Origin: Gammaproteobacteria bacterium | GTDB taxonomy: Bacteria > Pseudomonadota > Gammaproteobacteria > UBA9214 | Assembly: GCA_029881775.1 (NCBI GenBank) | Contig: JAOULY010000061.1 | Span: forward strand, 1-8,286 | Direction: 5' to 3' | Length of the DNA stretch: 8,286 bases | Shown here: positions 1 through 7,100 of the stretch, in pieces | Layout of the letters: the number at the start of each line of letters is the position of its first letter | Position numbering within the stretch: position 1 is the stretch's first letter | Position numbers and translations under genes: made by a program | Notes under the pieces: model-generated | Databases searched by the model: none | Seen by the model: only the letters and a program-made list of their open reading frames with translations | What the model was told of the DNA's origin: nothing

Positions 1-696
1 GTGACCATTACCATGCGCCGGATCGAGGCGCTGTTCCGGCCGCTTGGTTTCAGCGTGGCGGAAGGCCCGGAAATCGAGGACGATGAGCACAACTTCAGTG
101 CGCTGAATATTCCCGACCATCATCCGGCGCGCGCCATGCATGACACCTTTTACTTCGACGCGCACACGCTGTTGCGCACGCACACCTCGCCGGTACAGGT
201 GCGTGTCATGGAGACAAGCAAGCCGCCGTTGCGCGTGATTGCGCCGGGTCGTGTTTATCGTTGTGACTCCGACCTGACGCATACGCCCATGTTCCACCAG
301 GTCGAGGGATTGCTGGTGGATGAAAACGTCAGCTTCGCAAATCTCAAGGGACTGCTGGATGAGTTCCTGCGTGCGTTCTTCGAACGTGATGATCTTGCCG
401 TTCGGTTCAGGCCGTCCTATTTCCCGTTCACCGAGCCGTCGGCCGAGGTCGATATCCAGTGCGTCATGTGCAGTGGCGAAGGTTGCCGTGTCTGCAGCCA
501 TACCGGCTGGCTGGAAGTGCTGGGCTGCGGCATGGTGCACCCGAACGTGTTCGAGAATGTCGGCATCGACAATGAAAAATACACCGGCTTCGCTTTTGGT
601 ATGGGCGTCGAGCGTCTCGCCATGTTGCGCTACGGGGTGAACGATCTGCGGTTGTTCTTTGAGAACGACCTGGCGTTTCTGGGGCAGTTTAACTAA
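1..696 (+). CDS. pheS: Phenylalanine-tRNA ligase alpha subunit, 5'-truncated by the window edge
   Basis: This is the catalytic subunit of the cytoplasmic alpha2-beta2 synthetase that charges tRNA-Phe with phenylalanine. Only 231 residues are visible. The family usually has about 330-340, so about 100 N-terminal residues (the coiled-coil arm that contacts tRNA) lie upstream. The GTG at position 1 is probably an internal valine, not a start. Class II motif 2 is visible around residues 83-103 (GRVYRCDSDLTHTPMFHQ), followed by the FRPSYFPFTEPSAEVD segment (136-151) and motif 3 (GFAFGMGVERLAMLR, 196-210), and the protein ends in the typical FFENDLAFLGQF. Four cysteines at 154, 157, 162 and 165 form a C-x2-C-x4-C-x2-C cluster, a likely zinc knuckle found in many PheS proteins but absent from E. 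coli PheS. The gene ends with TAA, with an out-of-frame TGA one base later, only four bases before a repeat element. pheT follows after an unusually long gap. Confidence 0.97.
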   Translation: MTITMRRIEALFRPLGFSVAEGPEIEDDEHNFSALNIPDHHPARAMHDTFYFDAHTLLRTHTSPVQVRVMETSKPPLRVIAPGRVYRCDSDLTHTPMFHQVEGLLVDENVSFANLKGLLDEFLRAFFERDDLAVRFRPSYFPFTEPSAEVDIQCVMCSGEGCRVCSHTGWLEVLGCGMVHPNVFENVGIDNEKYTGFAFGMGVERLAMLRYGVNDLRLFFENDLAFLGQFN

Positions 697-700
697 TGAA

Positions 701-830
701 TTGCCACAGAGAGCACAGAGCGCATCGAGAGAAATATAACTAATCCTACGGATGCAAGTATTGACTGACGAGGGTAATGGTTTGTTGTACGGAATTTATA
801 TCTCTGCGCACTCCGTGATCTCTGTGGCAA
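701..830. repeat. Palindrome-ended 130-bp element (MITE-like), copy 1
   Basis: The copy begins TTGCCACAGAG and ends with the exact reverse complement CTCTGTGGCAA. Imperfect complementarity continues inward for roughly 35 bases on each side (for example CACAGAG on the left against CTCCGTG on the right). The copy can therefore fold into a long imperfect hairpin with an AT-rich centre. It has no coding capacity. It aligns without gaps to copy 2 (845-974) at about 80% identity. No clear target-site duplication is visible: the left flank reads AATGAA and the right flank GGTTCT. Repeats with ends like CCACAGAG/CTCTGTGG are common in environmental proteobacteria, but I cannot assign this one to a named family. 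Confidence 0.85.
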
Positions 831-844
831 GGTTCTCATTTAAA

Positions 845-974
845 TTGCCACAGAGCTCTCAGAGTACACAGAGAGAAATATAACTAATGTTATGGATGCA
901 AAGTCTGAATGACGAGGATAATGATTTGCTGCATGAAATTGATATCTCTGTGCGCTTTGTGATCTCTGTGGCAA
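845..974. repeat. Palindrome-ended 130-bp element (MITE-like), copy 2
   Basis: This copy has the same length and orientation as copy 1, starting 144 bp further on, and the same perfect 11-bp terminal inverted repeat (TTGCCACAGAG). About 26 of 130 positions differ between the copies, so the duplication is old or the copies arrived separately. Internal landmarks such as GAGAAATATAACTAAT and TGACGAGG are conserved. Both copies are followed by GGTT. After copy 2 that sequence is part of the pheT leader, so the only Shine-Dalgarno-like AGG (974-976) overlaps the last base of the element. Confidence 0.85.
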
Positions 975-988
975 GGTTTTAAAAAAAA

Positions 989-3370
989 ATGAAATTCAGC
1001 GAACAATGGCTACGTGAGTGGGTGAACCCGCCGGTCTCTACCAGTGAACTGGTCGAGCAGTTGACCATGGCCGGCCTTGAGGTCGACTCGGTCGAGGTGG
1101 CCGGTGAGGGGCTGGGAGATCTGGTCGTTGCAGAGGTCGTGGCCGTTGATGCCCATCCCGATGCTGATAAGCTGCGCGTCTGCCGTGTCAGTGTCGGCGA
1201 GGGCGAGACGTTGCAAATCGTTTGCGGTGCACCCAACGTGCAGGCTGGCGGCAGGTACCCGCTGGCGCCGGTTGGTGCAAAATTGCCGGGCGATATCAAA
1301 ATCAAGAAGAGCAAGCTGCGCGGGGTCGAGTCATTTGGCATGTTGTGTTCGGCCAGGGAACTGGGGCTGAGCGATGAACACGCCGGCCTGATGGAATTGC
1401 CGGCCGATGCCGTTGCCGGTCAGCGCGTTGTGCAACTGCTGGGTCTTGACGATGCGTTGATAGAGGTTGACCTGACGCCGAACCGGGGTGACTGCCTGGG
1501 TATCGAGGGGATTGCGCGTGAGGTCGGCACCCTGACGCGTACACCGCTGAACGCTGCGGTGATCGAGCCGGTGGTGGCCACGATCGAGGATACCTTTGCT
1601 GTTGACGTGCAGGCACCAAAGGCCTGCCCACGCTACTCCGGGCGCGTAATACGCGGCGTATCGGCCACGGCCGAAACCCCGCTGTGGATGCAGGAGCGGC
1701 TGCGGCGCAGCGGTATCCGTAGTCTCGGTCCGCTGGTCGATATCACCAACTATGTGTTGATCGAGCTGGGGCAGCCCATGCACGCCTTTGACCTTGACCG
1801 GTTGTCAGGCGGCATTTGTGTGCGCCACGCAGTTGCGCAAGAGTCGTTGACGTTACTCGACGAACGCGACATAGCGCTGGATGCCGACACGCTGGTCATT
1901 GCCGATCATGACAAGGTGCTGGCTATTGCCGGCGTCATGGGCGGTCTTGAATCCGGTGTCACCGACGCCACCACGGACCTGTTTCTTGAATGTGCGTTCT
2001 TTGCGCCTGAAGCGATTGCCGGTTGTGCGCGCAAGTACGCGATGCATACTGATTCTTCACACCGGTTCGAGCGCGGTGTGGATCCGCAGTTGCAGGCGCG
2101 TGCCATCGAGTATGCAACGCAGTTGCTGCTGGACATCTGTGGCGGTGAAGCCGGGCCTGTTATCGAGTCGCAGACGCCAGAGCACCTGCCGGCGCGCACG
2201 ACGATTGGCCTGCGCAAGCAGCGTATACAGCGCGTACTTGGTATGTTGCCGACAAATGATGAGGTTACCGATATCCTCAACCGGCTTGGTATGACCATCG
2301 AGTCAGCTGATGCCGACGGCTGGCGCATACTGCCGCCGAGCTATCGCTTCGATATATCGATCGAGGCCGACCTGATCGAAGAGATCGGGCGCGTTTACGG
2401 TTACAACCGTCTGCCCAGTGTGCCGCTTACCGGTGCGATGGCCATCAGTCCGCTGGATGAAGTGCAACACAGTGTTGAACGCTTCAGTGACGTGCTCGCC
2501 GCGCGCGGCTACCAGGAAGCAGTCACGTACAGTTTTGTCGAGCCGGGCCTGCAGCAGCAGGTCAACCCGACAATGACGCCGGTATCGCTGGCCAACCCGA
2601 TCTCCTCGGAGATGGCGGACATGCGCACCAGCCTGTGGCCCGGCCTGATTACTGCCGCGCGCTATAATATGAATCGCCAGAAGGCACGTGTCAGGTTGTT
2701 CGAACACGGCCTGCGTTTCTGGTCGGATAACGGCCAGATACATCAGGACACTGTAATTGGCGGTATTGTCAGTGGCTCACGTTTACCGGAGCACTGGGAC
2801 GGCAAGGCGGTTGCGTCTGATTTCTACGACCTTAAACAGGATGTCGAGGCGCTGCTGAAGTATGCCGGGCGACTGGACTCATTGACGTTTGTGCGGGGCG
2901 AGCACGCGGCGCTGCATCCCGGTCAGACGGCGTCTATTCGTGAGGGTGAGCGCACCGTGGGCTGGTTGGGCCGCATACACCCGCAGCTGGCGGCCGGTTA
3001 CGATCTCGATCCTGATACCTGCCTGTTCGAGCTGGAGTATGCCGCAATTGAGCGCGGGCAACTGGCGAGATTCAGGCCGATATCGCGCTACCCGTCCATT
3101 CGCCGCGACCTGGCCGTGGTGGTGGACGCCGGTCTGCCGGCGAGTGAGCTTGAACAGGCGATCCGCACGGCCGCCGGGGAGCTGCTCGCTGAACTGTTAA
3201 TTTTCGATGTTTACCAGGGGAAAGGGGTAGAAAACGGTCGAAAAAGCATAGCCTTTGGCTTGATTCTACAGGATTATTCGCGCACACTAACTGAGCAGGA
3301 CATAGAGGGAGTAGTCACCGGAGTGACTGACTTGTTAAAAGAAAATTTCGGGGCTTCACTGAGAGACTAA
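989..3370 (+). CDS. pheT: Phenylalanine-tRNA ligase beta subunit
   Basis: This is the 793-residue beta subunit, full length for the family (about 790-800), which pairs with PheS. The domain order matches bacterial PheT. It starts with MKFSEQWLREWV. An OB-fold tRNA-binding domain follows at about residues 40-148 (DAHPDADKLRVCRV, then CGAPNV). The B3/B4 domain, which edits mischarged Tyr-tRNA-Phe, spans about 210-385. The B5 domain is at about 400-475 (PPSYRFDISIEADLIEEIGRVYGY). The degenerate synthetase-like core follows, and a C-terminal FDX-ACB anticodon-binding domain starts near 695 (FRPISRYPSIRRDLAVVV). The ATG at 989 is chosen because the protein begins at the conserved N-terminus. Its ribosome site is poor: only AGG at 974-976, 12 bases away across an A-run. 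ihfA starts 4 bases after the stop, indicating one operon. Confidence 0.98.
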   Translation: MKFSEQWLREWVNPPVSTSELVEQLTMAGLEVDSVEVAGEGLGDLVVAEVVAVDAHPDADKLRVCRVSVGEGETLQIVCGAPNVQAGGRYPLAPVGAKLPGDIKIKKSKLRGVESFGMLCSARELGLSDEHAGLMELPADAVAGQRVVQLLGLDDALIEVDLTPNRGDCLGIEGIAREVGTLTRTPLNAAVIEPVVATIEDTFAVDVQAPKACPRYSGRVIRGVSATAETPLWMQERLRRSGIRSLGPLVDITNYVLIELGQPMHAFDLDRLSGGICVRHAVAQESLTLLDERDIALDADTLVIADHDKVLAIAGVMGGLESGVTDATTDLFLECAFFAPEAIAGCARKYAMHTDSSHRFERGVDPQLQARAIEYATQLLLDICGGEAGPVIESQTPEHLPARTTIGLRKQRIQRVLGMLPTNDEVTDILNRLGMTIESADADGWRILPPSYRFDISIEADLIEEIGRVYGYNRLPSVPLTGAMAISPLDEVQHSVERFSDVLAARGYQEAVTYSFVEPGLQQQVNPTMTPVSLANPISSEMADMRTSLWPGLITAARYNMNRQKARVRLFEHGLRFWSDNGQIHQDTVIGGIVSGSRLPEHWDGKAVASDFYDLKQDVEALLKYAGRLDSLTFVRGEHAALHPGQTASIREGERTVGWLGRIHPQLAAGYDLDPDTCLFELEYAAIERGQLARFRPISRYPSIRRDLAVVVDAGLPASELEQAIRTAAGELLAELLIFDVYQGKGVENGRKSIAFGLILQDYSRTLTEQDIEGVVTGVTDLLKENFGASLRD

Positions 3371-3374
3371 GACT

Positions 3375-3674
3375 ATGGCATTGACGAAAGCCGACATGGC
3401 AGAAAAGCTTTTTGAGGAGCTTGGCCTGAATAAACGCGAGGCCAAGGAAGTCGTGGAACTGTTTTTCGAGGAAATTCGGGTTGCACTTGAGCAGGGACGC
3501 CAGGTAAAACTTTCGGGATTCGGTAATTTTGACCTGCGCGAGAAGAACGAGCGCCCGGGCCGTAATCCCAAAACGGGGGAAGAGATTCCGATTTCAGCAC
3601 GCCGTGTGGTTACCTTCCGTTCCGGTCAGAAACTAAAGGCGAGGGTCGAGGCATATGCTGGAAGCGAGCAATAA
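3375..3674 (+). CDS. ihfA: Integration host factor subunit alpha
   Basis: This 99-residue member of the HU/IHF family bends DNA sharply as a heterodimer with IhfB and acts in nucleoid structure, transcription, replication and site-specific recombination. It is close to E. coli IhfA over its whole length. The start MALTKADMAEKLFEELGLNKREAK forms the dimerising helices. VKLSGFGNFDLR follows, and the DNA-inserting beta arm RPGRNPKTGEEIPI (residues 60-73) carries the proline at its tip. It ends ARRVVTFRSGQKLKARVE. The VELFFEEIR and LSGFGNF sequences favour the alpha subunit over the beta subunit or HU. The start lies 4 bases after the pheT stop, and GAGAG within the end of pheT (3361-3365) may serve as ribosome site, so translation is probably coupled. 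The next gene overlaps its 3' end by 20 bases. Confidence 0.98.
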   Translation: MALTKADMAEKLFEELGLNKREAKEVVELFFEEIRVALEQGRQVKLSGFGNFDLREKNERPGRNPKTGEEIPISARRVVTFRSGQKLKARVEAYAGSEQ

Positions 3675-4011
3675 CAACGAACTTCCAGCGATACCGGGCA
3701 AGCGATATTTTACAATTGGAGAAGTCAGTGACCTGTGTGGTGTAAAGCCGCATGTATTGCGTTACTGGGAACAGGAATTTCCACAGCTAAAGCCCGTCAA
3801 GCGTCGCGGTAACCGACGTTATTACCAGCGCCAGGATGTGCTCATGATCCGCCAGATCAGGAGCCTGCTCTACGAGCAGGGTTTCACCATCGGCGGTGCG
3901 CGGCAGAAGATGTCGGGTGATGACGCGAAGGAAGACATCACGCAGAGCCAGCAGATCGTCCACCAGATCCGCATCGAGCTCGAAGATGTTTTGCAGTTGC
4001 TGAAACGCTGA
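3655..4011 (+). CDS. Small MerR-family transcriptional regulator of the ihfA-linked type
   Basis: This 118-residue protein has a MerR-type winged helix-turn-helix near its N-terminus. YFTIGEVSDLCGV (18-30) is the recognition HTH, followed by LRYWEQEFPQLKP and the wing RRGNRRYYQRQDV. IRQIRSLLYEQGFTIGGARQKM is the second helical pair. The C-terminal part (about 92-118, QSQQIVHQIRIELEDVLQLLKR) is a short dimerising helix. There is no cysteine-bearing metal site and no ligand domain, so it is not a classical metal or drug sensor. Genes of this type lie directly after ihfA in pseudomonads and many other gammaproteobacteria. Their target is unknown to me. The ATG at 3655 lies inside ihfA in another frame, with GAGGG at 3641-3645 as a well-spaced ribosome site. 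Confidence in the family is high; no specific function is assigned. Confidence 0.93.
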   Translation: MLEASNNNELPAIPGKRYFTIGEVSDLCGVKPHVLRYWEQEFPQLKPVKRRGNRRYYQRQDVLMIRQIRSLLYEQGFTIGGARQKMSGDDAKEDITQSQQIVHQIRIELEDVLQLLKR

Positions 4012-4015
4012 ACTG

Positions 4016-4234
<219 letters not shown>

Positions 4235-4454
4235 TTTTTAGAAACAGCTGCTAGGAAAGACATTGAAGATTCTTTCTACTTGCTGCTAAATCCCTTCAAA
4301 TTTCCTTTTCACGCGGAAATAAGAAGTTAAGTGCCGGGTAGCGCATCTGCGGAAATTGCAGGTGGTCGTGTCGAATCGACAGGAAGGTGTGCCGACGGTA
4401 GCCGCTTCATGTGATCAGTAGTCCGGCATCGTCTGCCTTAACCATTGCTTCCTG
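4235..4454. other. Gene-free left end of the island
   Basis: This is non-coding space between the tRNA and the first zinc-linked gene. The first hundred bases are AT-rich with scattered T-runs. The rest is of average composition and includes the tRNA-like remnant at 4337-4380. I see no believable open reading frame on either strand that belongs to a known gene. A promoter-like pair of boxes lies just downstream at 4455-4483. Confidence 0.6.
4337..4380 (+). pseudogene. Degenerate tRNA-like fragment
   Basis: The stretch opens with GGTAGCGCA, identical to the D-loop region of the tRNA-Pro upstream. CTGC (4347-4350), a 7-base loop and GCAG (4358-4361) follow in the position of an anticodon arm. 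Next come GGTGGTCG and a T-arm-like GTCG-TGTCGAAT-CGAC. The loop GGAAATT lacks the U expected at position 33, and no matching acceptor stem is present, so it cannot be a working tRNA. The 12-mer TGCAGGTGGTCG (4357-4368) also occurs at 8000-8011 in the distal att copy. It may be a relic of an earlier insertion or of a second tRNA gene. Chance resemblance is possible. Confidence 0.35.
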
Positions 4455-4485
4455 TTGACCGGGATTTTCAGAACATTTATGTTTC
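4455..4485 (+). promoter_or_regulatory. Candidate promoter with overlapping operator-like palindrome
   Basis: TTGACC (4455-4460) and TATGTT (4478-4483), separated by 17 bases, resemble sigma-70 -35 and -10 boxes (5/6 and 4/6 matches). A near-palindrome GAACATTTATGTTTC (4471-4485) overlaps the -10 box, where a repressor could block transcription. Given the zinc genes downstream, a zinc-responsive Fur-family repressor (Zur) is a natural candidate, but the sequence is only loosely like known Zur boxes. The predicted start of transcription would fall within a few bases of the ATG at 4493, implying an almost leaderless message, which weakens the call. Confidence 0.3.
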
Positions 4486-4492
4486 CTGCAGA

Positions 4493-4795
4493 ATGATGAT
4501 ATCGAACCATAACAGTCTGTCCTGGCGTGCCGTCTTGCACTGGATGCTGGTGCTGTCGTTGCTGCTGGGCCAGTCACTAGTGCTCGGTCACGATCACGAC
4601 ACCGGCCAGGATGCCGATAACGCCTGTGCGCTGTGCCTGTTTGCACAGCAATCCGATAACATCACCCCGTCGATAGCTGACGGACTGCCTGTACAGGCAT
4701 GTTGTAACCATTTCGGCCATGCGCTCAGGCAATACGTCGTTACGGTAACAGTTCCACCATTCCAGTCCCGCGCACCGCCTTCCATCTCCTGCTGA
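4493..4795 (+). CDS. Small exported His/Cys-containing protein (DUF2946-like)
   Basis: This is a 100-residue protein starting at ATG 4493 (ATG 4496 is also possible). The same frame is open upstream to a TTG at 4445, but that would add a non-signal-like extension. An N-terminal hydrophobic segment (about 14-32, VLHWMLVLSLLLGQSLVLG) is a likely signal peptide ending just before HDHD (33-36). Next come a CALC pair (C45, C48), a CC doublet (70-71) and H73/H76. Exported small proteins with a His patch and a CxLC motif are seen in DUF2946-type families near metal-uptake genes. The residues could bind zinc or copper in the periplasm, or the cysteines could form disulfides. No ribosome site is clear. 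It is the first gene of the island operon, 72 bp before the outer-membrane protein gene. The role is inferred from context only. Confidence 0.7.
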   Translation: MMISNHNSLSWRAVLHWMLVLSLLLGQSLVLGHDHDTGQDADNACALCLFAQQSDNITPSIADGLPVQACCNHFGHALRQYVVTVTVPPFQSRAPPSISC

Positions 4796-4867
4796 TTACT
4801 TCTTGAACGTATGTGGCGGCACCATCGGTGCTGCTGCACGATTTGCCGGTTTTGTCAGGAGATCAAC

Positions 4868-6190
4868 ATGTTGGTCAGAAAACTTGTATTGGTGTTGTGC
4901 GCAGTCACAGGATCTGCCGTATCTGCCGCGGAGACCTCAGAACTTGATCTGCTCAGGGCAGAGTTGGAGGAAATAAGGCATACCTATGAATCCAGTATTG
5001 AGGCGCTGGAAGAACGTATCAGGCAACTGGAAAGCTCGGCCCGGGCACCGGTAGCTGTTGCTGATACTGCCAGTCCGGCAGTGCCCGTTGCCCAGGAAAA
5101 ACCAAGTGATTTCAATCCGGCGATCGGTGTTGTGCTGGTGGGTACAGCTACGGACTTCTCCCCGGACAACGACTTCGCCGTGCCCGGTTTCATGATCGAT
5201 GAGGAAGCGGGTCCCGGAGAAGACGGTTTCTCGGTGGGTGAGTCCGAACTCAATGCCAAGGTGAATATCGATGACCGGTTCTTCGGCAACTTCACGCTGG
5301 CGGTAGCCGACGAGGACGGTTCGACCGAGGTCGAACTGGAGGAGGCCTGGTTCGAGACATTAACCCTGCCCCATGGTTTGCAATTGCGGGGCGGCCGTTT
5401 CTTCTCGGGTATCGGGTATCGCAACCAGTTTCACCGCCATGCCGATGACTTCGTCGACCGACCGCTGCCATACCGGGTATTCATGAACGGTCAGTACATC
5501 GATGATGGTGTGCAGGTGCGCTGGCTGGCGCCAACGGAACAGTACCTGGAGTTCGGTGCGGAGTGGTTGCGGGGTGCGGGATTTCCTGCAGGTGGTGCAG
5601 GCCGGGACGGCAAGGGAGCCTGGAGCCTGTTCGCACGTAGTGGCGGTGATATCGGTAGCAGTCACAGCTGGCAGGCCGGGCTTTCCTGGTTGTCGGCACG
5701 TGCAGAGGGGCGTGAATCCGGCAATGGCGACAGCTTCGACGGGGATGTTGGCCTGGCGCTGCTTGACGGTGTCTGGAAGTGGGCGCCGAACGGGAATCCA
5801 TCCAGTAACAATCTGAAGCTGGAAGGTGGATTGTTCTGGCAGAACCAGGACGGGCTGTTCACGCCCGGCGGTGGCGGTGTACTGGCCTATGACGACGATC
5901 AACATGGCGGTTACCTCGAGGGTATTTATCAATTCAAGCCGCACTGGCGGGCAGGAGTGCGCTATGCCTGGCTGGATACTGATGACCCGGGTGCGGCATT
6001 CAGTGGTACATCACTGGATACACTCGGAGTGTCACCGAAGATCTATTCGGTCACGCTGGATTGGTCACACAGTGAGTTCAGCCGGCTGCGCCTGCAGTAC
6101 AGTCGTGACGAGTCGAATATCGATGCGGTGGATCGCTGGTACCTGCAATACCTCATGAGCCTGGGTGCCCATGGGGCACACCGTTTCTAG
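4868..6190 (+). CDS. Outer-membrane beta-barrel protein with N-terminal coiled coil, probably zinc-linked
   Basis: The ATG at 4868 gives 440 residues and has a good ribosome site (AGGAG, 4857-4861). The open frame extends to 4811, but that would put 19 unlikely residues before the signal peptide. Residues 1-20 are a signal peptide (cleavage near AVSA). Residues 25-58 form a charged heptad-like coiled coil (LRAELEEIRHTYESSIEALEERIRQLE), followed by a Pro/Ala linker to about 82. The rest alternates aromatic and polar residues like a porin barrel and ends in phenylalanine, as outer-membrane proteins usually do. It includes FHRHADDF (188-195) and a Gly-rich segment after WLRGAGFPAGG. It resembles proteins annotated as zinc-regulated outer-membrane receptors, but I see no TonB plug domain and its size fits a porin. 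It likely passes metal or a metal complex to the binding protein encoded next. Confidence 0.8.
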   Translation: MLVRKLVLVLCAVTGSAVSAAETSELDLLRAELEEIRHTYESSIEALEERIRQLESSARAPVAVADTASPAVPVAQEKPSDFNPAIGVVLVGTATDFSPDNDFAVPGFMIDEEAGPGEDGFSVGESELNAKVNIDDRFFGNFTLAVADEDGSTEVELEEAWFETLTLPHGLQLRGGRFFSGIGYRNQFHRHADDFVDRPLPYRVFMNGQYIDDGVQVRWLAPTEQYLEFGAEWLRGAGFPAGGAGRDGKGAWSLFARSGGDIGSSHSWQAGLSWLSARAEGRESGNGDSFDGDVGLALLDGVWKWAPNGNPSSNNLKLEGGLFWQNQDGLFTPGGGGVLAYDDDQHGGYLEGIYQFKPHWRAGVRYAWLDTDDPGAAFSGTSLDTLGVSPKIYSVTLDWSHSEFSRLRLQYSRDESNIDAVDRWYLQYLMSLGAHGAHRF

Positions 6191-6200
6191 GGAGGCCGTG

Positions 6201-7100
6201 ATGTTTCGTATACTGCTTTTGCTTGGCATTACGATGGTCGCTGCTTTACCTGCCGCAGCCGGCGTGTCCGTTTTTGCCTGTGAACCGGAATGGGCCGCAC
6301 TGGCTCAGGAGGTCGGCGGTGATCTGATCGACGCGAAATCGGCCACGACCGCGCAGCAGGATCCGCACAAGATCCAGGCACGCCCGAGCCTGATTGCCCG
6401 CATGCGCAAGGCTGACCTGGTGATCTGTACGGGTGCAGGTCTCGAGGCCGGCTGGTTACCGCTGTTACTGCGCCGCGCGAACAATCCAAGCGTGCAGCCC
6501 GGCAAGGCTGGCTACCTGGAGGCGGCGACAACTGTTGCATTGCTGGACCGCCCCCGGCGACTCGACCGTGCCGAGGGTGATGTTCATGCCAAGGGCAATC
6601 CGCATATCCAGACGAGTCCTCACAATCTCACGGTGGTGGCCAAGGTAATAGCTGACCGCCTGTCGATGATCGACCCGGAGAATGTATCCCGGTATCAGGC
6701 CAACCTGGATGATTTTCTTAGCCGTTGGCAATCCGCCATCGAACGCTGGGAACAGACTGCAAAACCCTTGCGTGGCATGAAGGTGGTTGCGCAACACAGC
6801 AGCTGGGTCTATCTGAATCAATGGCTGGGGCTGGAGCAGATGGCAACTATCGAGCCGAAACCCGGCGTGCCTCCCGGCAGTGGCCACCTTGCCAGGCTGG
6901 TCGATCAGATGCAGCAGCAGCCGGTGCAGGTGATCATACGGGCGGCCTATCAGGACGACGCGGGTGCCGAATGGTTATCCGATCGCACGGATATCCCGGT
7001 TGTGGTGCTGCCGTTTACGGTGGGCGGCTCGGAAGTGACGACTGACCTATTTGGCCTGTTTGACGATACGATACAAAAATTGCTGGCGTCAGCGAGATGA
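6201..7100 (+). CDS. ZnuA-like periplasmic metal-binding protein of an ABC transporter
   Basis: The ATG at 6201, with AGGGAGG at 6189-6195, gives 299 residues. The frame is open back to 6165, but those codons overlap the previous gene and precede the signal peptide (about 1-20, ending PAAAG). It belongs to the cluster A-1 (TroA/ZnuA) binding proteins for zinc or manganese. Candidate ligands are H56 (DPHK), H129 or H135 (GDVHAKGNPHIQ), H199 (AQHSSW) and D252 (AAYQD). The KPGVPPGSGHL signature (220-230) is present. The long His-rich loop of classical ZnuA is absent. The usual aspartate after NPH is replaced in NPHIQTSPHN. The gene lies 10 bp after the outer-membrane gene and overlaps the permease gene by 4 bases (ATGA), so the set is translated together. 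Zinc is the likely substrate; manganese cannot be excluded. Confidence 0.92.
   Translation: MFRILLLLGITMVAALPAAAGVSVFACEPEWAALAQEVGGDLIDAKSATTAQQDPHKIQARPSLIARMRKADLVICTGAGLEAGWLPLLLRRANNPSVQPGKAGYLEAATTVALLDRPRRLDRAEGDVHAKGNPHIQTSPHNLTVVAKVIADRLSMIDPENVSRYQANLDDFLSRWQSAIERWEQTAKPLRGMKVVAQHSSWVYLNQWLGLEQMATIEPKPGVPPGSGHLARLVDQMQQQPVQVIIRAAYQDDAGAEWLSDRTDIPVVVLPFTVGGSEVTTDLFGLFDDTIQKLLASAR

Larger units (their letters stand above)
697..988. other. pheS-pheT intergenic region occupied by a repeat pair
   Basis: These 292 bases separate two genes that are normally close together in one operon. Almost all of the gap is two copies of a palindrome-ended element, at 701-830 and 845-974. The remainder is a 4-base lead-in after the pheS stop, a 14-base spacer (831-844) and an A-rich run of 14 bases before the pheT ATG. 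I see no convincing open reading frame or promoter in it. The element is therefore probably transcribed as part of the pheST message. Confidence 0.85.

Noticed and set aside
1..3. GTG at the window start as the pheS start codon
   Set aside because: The protein would lack about 100 N-terminal residues found in all PheS. The codon aligns with an internal position, so the gene is simply cut by the window edge.
759..800. Possible internal promoter for pheT in repeat copy 1 (TTGACT)
   Set aside because: No acceptable -10 box lies at 16-18 bases downstream, and the motif is not kept in copy 2.
4811..4867. Upstream extension of the outer-membrane protein from an ATG at 4811
   Set aside because: It adds a Cys-rich 19-residue stretch before a perfect signal peptide, while the ATG at 4868 has AGGAG at ideal spacing.
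6165..6200. Upstream start for the ZnuA-like protein at 6165
   Set aside because: It lies within the preceding gene and precedes the signal peptide. The ATG at 6201 has a strong AGGAGG-like site.
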